Source: Pseudomonas sp. MPC6
Lineage (GTDB): Bacteria; Pseudomonadota; Gammaproteobacteria; Pseudomonadales; Pseudomonadaceae
Length of the DNA: 64,000 nt
Assembly (NCBI RefSeq): GCF_006094435.1
Contig: NZ_CP034783.1
Span: 5,421,001-5,485,000, forward strand
Reading direction: 5' to 3'
Shown here: positions 60,133 to 64,000 of the stretch, in pieces
Layout of the letters: each line of letters opens with the position of its first letter
Numbering within the stretch: position 1 is the first letter of the stretch
Made by a program: the position numbers and the translations under genes
Notes under the pieces: generated by a model
The model's input: only the letters and a program-made list of their open reading frames with translations
What the model was told of the DNA's origin: nothing
Database searches by the model: none

Positions 60133-62116
60133 TACTTTCCTCCTGTTGACGGCACCAGGCACGCCAGCTGTTCTGCAACTGCAGCACTGCGCCCTGGGCC
60201 AATTTCACCGCATCGCTGGGGGGCAACGCGTACAAGGTGTTCAAGAATTCTGCGCTGGGTTGTTCCAGCACATCGGCGCGACTGCCAGCCGGGCCTTGCT
60301 CGAGGACTTTTTCCAATTGATCGAGGTAGCGCCGTTGCGCCGCACTGACCGGTGCCTGCGCCACCGCCAGGCTCAAGCGCAAATGCAGCAGTTCGTCGCC
60401 GATGTCCAGCCCCAGCAGCCCGTCATCCCAGCGGCTGCGCGCCGGTTCCGGCAATTCGGGATAGTGTCGCGCCAGTTGCAGCAAACGATCGGCCATGCGT
60501 CCACCGAACCAGCTTTCGGCCCCGCGCAGATTGCGCCGGGTCAGGCGGACCAGATCGTGAAGCGTCGCCACCAGCAGACGGCGGCCATGCCACGTCGGAT
60601 TGCGCAGGATCAATAGCCGGAAAGCCAGCACCGCCGCGCCGACACCGATCACCATGGCCTGGGCACTGTTGAAGAACGTCGCGACATCGAACTTCATCGC
60701 GTTGAGCGGCGAGATAAGCACAATGAAGTGCAGGCAGAACGAGGTCGCCGTGGCACCAATCTGCGGTTTGGCCATGCCCAGCGCACCGAAGAATAACGGC
60801 ACGCCCATCCCGAGACAGAGCATGGCAAAGCTGCTCCATTGCGGCAGCAGAATCTGCCCGACGCAAAACGCCGCCGGAATGGCCAGGAAAATCCCGCGCA
60901 TGAAACTCATGCCGATCTGCGCGCCGTTTTCGCGGCTGGCAAACAGGCTGCACACCACACAGGTCAGCAGCAACGCACCCGAGGCGGCGGGCCAGGCGGT
61001 CGCCAGCCAGAAACATGACACTACCAGAAACGCCAAGGCGCTGCGGGCGCCGAATACCAGCGCCAATGACAGGTCACGATGCGGGGCCAGGGTTCGCGGC
61101 GGATCGACCGTTTCCTTGCCCTCCTCCACCGCCTTCAGCGCCGCGCTCGCCGCCAGCGCGGTATCGAGCAGCAAGGCAAAACGAGCCAGGCAGAAACTTT
61201 GCGCAGAACTGATCAACGGGTCATGGGTGGCATCGAGCAACCTCGGGCGCAAGGCTTGCAGCGTGGCATTATCCGCATGGGCGAGCGCCGCCTGGACTTC
61301 GCTCATCCACGGCATCAGTTGCCCGGCCTCTTGCGGTTCCAGCTGCTTCCACTGCCGGCGCACCGAACGGGCGATGCGCAGCAACATCAACAGCTTCTGG
61401 CTCAAGCCACTGATCGAGCGCGCGCGCTGACGGCCAAGACTGCCTTCAAACCAGGCATGTTCGCGCTGGGCATCCACCGCTACGATCCTGCCGAGGATCT
61501 CCAGCAGGCCTTTGCGCGCCTGGCCGTCGCCGGCCAGGGTGGCTCGAGCGGCATTCATCCCGCTCTGCCACGCCGCCCGCGCCTGATCCGTCAGCTGCTG
61601 TTCCACCCGCATCGGCCATAGCAGCGCACTGGTGGCGGTGGCGCACAGAATGCCCAGGCAGATTTCCGTACAGCGAGCCACGGCTTGGTCAAACACCGTC
61701 AGCGGATGGGCAATGGCCGGCAAGGCGATGATCGCCACCGTATAACCGGCCAGTACAAATGAATAGGACCAGGCACTGCGCAACATCGTCGAACTGGCCG
61801 TACACAGACCGAGCCACAACGCCAAGGCCAAAAGAAACAGCCAGGGCGTCTGGGCAAACAACCCCATGAACACCACCGACATGATCGTCCCGACCAGGGT
61901 GCCCAGCAGACGCGCCAGCCCCTTCTGCACCACCATCCCGGACAAGGGTTGGGCGACGATGAAGGCGGTCATCAGCGCCCAGGCCGGTTGCTCCAGTCCC
62001 CAGCGCAATGCCAGCCACAGGGCCAGGCCGCCACCGAGCAAGGTCTTGATCGCGAATTGTAGGGCGCGGCGGTCAGGCGCAAACAAAGCCTGCAAAGTGA
62101 TAGGCACTAAAAACAC
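60119..62116 (-). CDS. FUSC family efflux pump, AaeB-like
   Basis: 665 residues with two halves of six membrane helices separated by a soluble domain. ALFAPDRRALQFAIKTLLGG and TAFIVAQPLSGMVVQKGLAR start the first block; RSALAFLVVSCFWLATAWPA starts the second FUSC block. With the DUF1656 and HlyD-type genes behind it, it forms an AaeXAB-like aromatic acid exporter in the inner membrane. The GTG at 62116 or the GTG nine bases later are possible starts; no ribosome site is decisive. Overlaps DUF1656 by 14 bases. Confidence 0.92.
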   Translation of the reverse strand: MFLVPITLQALFAPDRRALQFAIKTLLGGGLALWLALRWGLEQPAWALMTAFIVAQPLSGMVVQKGLARLLGTLVGTIMSVVFMGLFAQTPWLFLLALALWLGLCTASSTMLRSAWSYSFVLAGYTVAIIALPAIAHPLTVFDQAVARCTEICLGILCATATSALLWPMRVEQQLTDQARAAWQSGMNAARATLAGDGQARKGLLEILGRIVAVDAQREHAWFEGSLGRQRARSISGLSQKLLMLLRIARSVRRQWKQLEPQEAGQLMPWMSEVQAALAHADNATLQALRPRLLDATHDPLISSAQSFCLARFALLLDTALAASAALKAVEEGKETVDPPRTLAPHRDLSLALVFGARSALAFLVVSCFWLATAWPAASGALLLTCVVCSLFASRENGAQIGMSFMRGIFLAIPAAFCVGQILLPQWSSFAMLCLGMGVPLFFGALGMAKPQIGATATSFCLHFIVLISPLNAMKFDVATFFNSAQAMVIGVGAAVLAFRLLILRNPTWHGRRLLVATLHDLVRLTRRNLRGAESWFGGRMADRLLQLARHYPELPEPARSRWDDGLLGLDIGDELLHLRLSLAVAQAPVSAAQRRYLDQLEKVLEQGPAGSRADVLEQPSAEFLNTLYALPPSDAVKLAQGAVLQLQNSWRAWCRQQEESNGLA

Positions 62117-62221
62117 TCTTGGAAGGAACGATTTAACGATAGACGTGATCGGTGGGGTAACTTGAAAAACAAATTATTAGCTAGCTATCTATACCCCGTC
62201 CAGCGCTAAATACCAGACACA

Positions 62222-62250
62222 AAAAAACGCCAGACTGGCTGGCGCTTTTG
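62222..62250 (-). terminator. Terminator of the DUF2383 gene
   Basis: Stem GCGCCAG / CTGGCG with short loop and seven T residues on the minus strand, 16 bases after the stop of the gene ending at 62266. Confidence 0.85.
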
Positions 62251-62265
62251 ACAGGCTATGGGCGC

Positions 62266-62733
62266 TTACGAGCGCGCGCGAGCCTGGTTGCGCAGGGCTT
62301 TCACCTGATCGTGATTGCGTTGCACGCCATGGTACTGACGTTCAACCAGGTCACGAATACCCACCAGGTTGTGCTTGTTGATTTTTTCCAGGGCTTCTTT
62401 GTAAGCCTTCAGCGCATGGTCTTCACCGCGCTCGGCTTCGTTCAGCACGGCTTCTTCATCCTTGCCGGTGAACATGGACTTCACGTCGACCCAGCGACGG
62501 TGCAGGTCACCGCTGACACTGGTGGAGGTTTCCGGATCACCGCCCATCGAACGCACGGCGGCTTGCAGTTCGGAAGCCGCGGTAGCACAGTCGGCGGAAC
62601 GCTGCACGAACAGCGATTTCAGTTCCGGATTCTTGATGTCTTCAGCGCACGTCTTGAACCCTTCCTGACCGTCCTTGCTGGTTTCAATCAGGTCGTTGAG
62701 TACAGAGATGGCTTCTTTATTCATGTCGGTCAT
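62266..62733 (-). CDS. PA2169 family four-helix-bundle protein (DUF2383)
   Basis: 155 residues, all helical: EAISVLNDLIETSKDGQEGF, LKSLFVQRSADCATAASELQ, SVSGDLHRRWVDVKSMFTGK, DEEAVLNEAERGEDHALKAY and GIRDLVERQYHGVQRNHDQV. This is the PA2169/DUF2383 ferritin-like bundle, usually stress-induced, with Glu/His positions that could bind metal. The ATG at 62733 (MTDMNKEAISV) has GAGGAATTGAAA upstream. Monocistronic. Confidence 0.92.
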   Translation of the reverse strand: MTDMNKEAISVLNDLIETSKDGQEGFKTCAEDIKNPELKSLFVQRSADCATAASELQAAVRSMGGDPETSTSVSGDLHRRWVDVKSMFTGKDEEAVLNEAERGEDHALKAYKEALEKINKHNLVGIRDLVERQYHGVQRNHDQVKALRNQARARS

Positions 62734-62936
62734 TTTCAATTCCTCGCGGGTTGATGAAAGATGCAATAGCTATTGCACCCTGCATGCCAGCTTTGAATTG
62801 ATTAATTATTTCTTATATTTCAGATAGTTATGTTTAATCGTAAAATCTGTGTCCGAGTTTTTTGCATGATCTGTCATTTGGCCTGCATGCAGAATGCCTG
62901 TATTTTCCAGACTGACTGAATCCTGACGGCCGATAG

Positions 62937-63173
62937 ATGAATCCTGAAAAGCTCGAACTGCTGGTAACCCGAGAAATGCCCTTCGGCAAATACAAGGGTC
63001 GAATCATTGCCGACCTGCCCGGCCAATACCTGAACTGGTTCGCCCGGGAAGGTTTCCCCCACGGTGAACTGGGCGGCTTGCTGGCCCTGATGCAGGAAAT
63101 CGATCACAACGGCCTGTCGGAGCTGCTCGAACCGCTTCGCGCCAAACATGGCAAACCTGCCCCCCGGCACTGA
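62937..63173 (+). CDS. DUF3820 family protein
   Basis: 78 residues. The signature REMPFGKYKGRIIADLPGQY, then LNWFAREGFPHGELGGLLAL matches DUF3820, which resembles the putative quorum-sensing-regulated/exonuclease-associated domain of unknown role. A compact soluble protein. The region before it is AT-rich. The aminotransferase gene starts 36 bases after its stop, so the two may be one transcript. Confidence 0.9.
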   Translation: MNPEKLELLVTREMPFGKYKGRIIADLPGQYLNWFAREGFPHGELGGLLALMQEIDHNGLSELLEPLRAKHGKPAPRH

Positions 63174-63208
63174 AACCAACCGCTCACCTGCCCCTGATTG
63201 AGTAGCCC

Positions 63209-64000
63209 ATGCCCGATAACACCCGCCGCGCCCGTGATGAAGCCTTCTGGCTGACGTTTGCCGACCGCTACGCTGTCGAACACGGCCCGGTCAATCTGGA
63301 GAACGGTTACTTCGGGCGCATGTCGCGCACGGTGGTCGAGGAGTATCAGCGCAATATCGAACTCATCAACCGCAGCAACTCGGTGCACGTGCGCCAGCGT
63401 TTCGATCAGCACGAAAGCCTGGAAATCCGTGCGCAAGTGGCCGGGCTGGTCGGCGTACCCGCAGACTCCGTCGCCCTCACCCGCAACGCTTCGGACGGCT
63501 TGCAATCGTTGATCCGCAACTACAACCGCCTCAAGCCGGGCGACCAGGTACTGATCTGCGATCTGGAATACGACACGGTCAAAGGCGCCATGCGTTGGCT
63601 GGCACGCCATCGCGGCGTCGAGGTGATCGAGATTGAACACGGCCACCCTGCCAGTTTCGACAGTGTGCTGGCTGCCTACCGCGACGCCTTCGTGCGTTAT
63701 CCGCGCCTCAAACTGATGGCCCTGACCCACGTCACCCATCGCACTGGCCTGGTGATGCCAGTGAAGGCGATTGCCGCAGCGGCCAGGGAGTACGCGGTCG
63801 ATGTCATCCTCGACGGTGCCCATGCCCTGGGCCAGATCGAGTTCGATCTCGACGACCTGGGCATCGCCTTCGCGGGTTACAACCTGCACAAATGGATCGG
63901 CGCGCCGCTGACCCTCGGTTTTATCTACATCAGCCCCGAGCGCCTGGCCGACATCGACCCGGACATGGGCGAAATGCATTTCCCGGCCACCGACATTCGC
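63209..64000 (+). CDS. Class V aminotransferase, 3' end outside window
   Basis: The first 264 residues of a larger protein. It starts MPDNTRRARDEAFWLTFADR, then VALTRNASDGLQSLIRNYNR, the PLP-fold pattern of class V enzymes; VIICD-type region LICDLEYDTVKGAMRWLARH; the PLP-binding Lys is in AGYNLHKWIGAPLTLGF, preceded by ILDGAHALGQIEFDLDDLGI. This resembles the isopenicillin N epimerase-like/cysteine desulfurase-like group. The product function is unknown. The reading frame runs off the right end of the window. Confidence 0.85.
   Translation, partial: MPDNTRRARDEAFWLTFADRYAVEHGPVNLENGYFGRMSRTVVEEYQRNIELINRSNSVHVRQRFDQHESLEIRAQVAGLVGVPADSVALTRNASDGLQSLIRNYNRLKPGDQVLICDLEYDTVKGAMRWLARHRGVEVIEIEHGHPASFDSVLAAYRDAFVRYPRLKLMALTHVTHRTGLVMPVKAIAAAAREYAVDVILDGAHALGQIEFDLDDLGIAFAGYNLHKWIGAPLTLGFIYISPERLADIDPDMGEMHFPATDIR

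Noticed and set aside
1..64000. Search by eye for CRISPR arrays and rRNA or full tRNA genes
   Set aside because: No regularly spaced identical repeats and no rRNA or complete tRNA patterns were found; the inverted repeats present are REP elements.

Overview
The window looks like a chromosomal segment of a fluorescent Pseudomonas (P. fluorescens group). The reasons are the gene order fadD1, fadD2, lipase, phaJ1, the olsB-olsA pair, a xenB-type ene-reductase, the gntR/gntK/gntP locus, many Pseudomonas REP palindromes (core GGAGCTGGCTTGCCAGCGAA) and high-GC codon use. This identification is inferred from gene content, not from a marker gene. No complete rRNA or tRNA gene and no CRISPR array is visible.

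Bases 1-13,300 are accessory and mosaic. An island arm (two hypothetical genes and an XRE regulator) ends at a copy of the last 25 bases of a tRNA-Gly(CCC) gene, followed by that tRNA's terminator. A Fic-domain AMP-transferase candidate follows. Then comes a three-gene minus-strand operon of two LssY_C-domain lipoproteins and an alpha/beta-hydrolase lipoprotein. Behind the operon sits a diverged second copy of the fic promoter and its first 29 codons, then fragments of two other genes. Next come a HicAB toxin-antitoxin pair, tam, a decayed AidA/PixA-like gene, an orphan HsdR_N-type nuclease, a low-affinity iron permease-family protein, DUF4142 and KGG stress proteins.

Bases 13,300-25,700 hold a PAS-GAF-GGDEF protein, a LysE exporter, remnants of an aminotransferase and an MFS transporter, an iron-dependent alcohol dehydrogenase divergent from a DUF4917 (SIR2-like) protein, YegP, a DJ-1/PfpI protein with an RHH partner, an EamA transporter, a methyltransferase, and a small phage-derived cluster (Ogr/Delta zinc finger, CI-type repressor, holin-like protein, LuxR-type HTH).

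Bases 25,700-47,400 are mostly core genes: lemA with two TPM-domain genes, periplasmic beta-glucosidase bglX, yceI-clsB, a NylB-like serine hydrolase, ornithine-lipid synthesis (olsB-olsA), acpH, an ArsR-MFS-xenB operon preceded by repeated operators, alaC, and the gluconate locus gntP-gntK-gntR with three copies of one operator. Bases 47,400-64,000 hold a GST, a convergent pair of secreted I36-like proteins, a second peptide deformylase with a YihY-family protein, the fatty-acid locus fadD1-fadD2-lipase-phaJ1, an AaeXAB-type aromatic acid efflux operon, stress-related small proteins, and the start of a class V aminotransferase that runs off the window.

The least explained parts are the LssY_C/hydrolase lipoprotein operon flanked by the two fic promoters, the convergent I36-like pair, and the DUF4917 protein.
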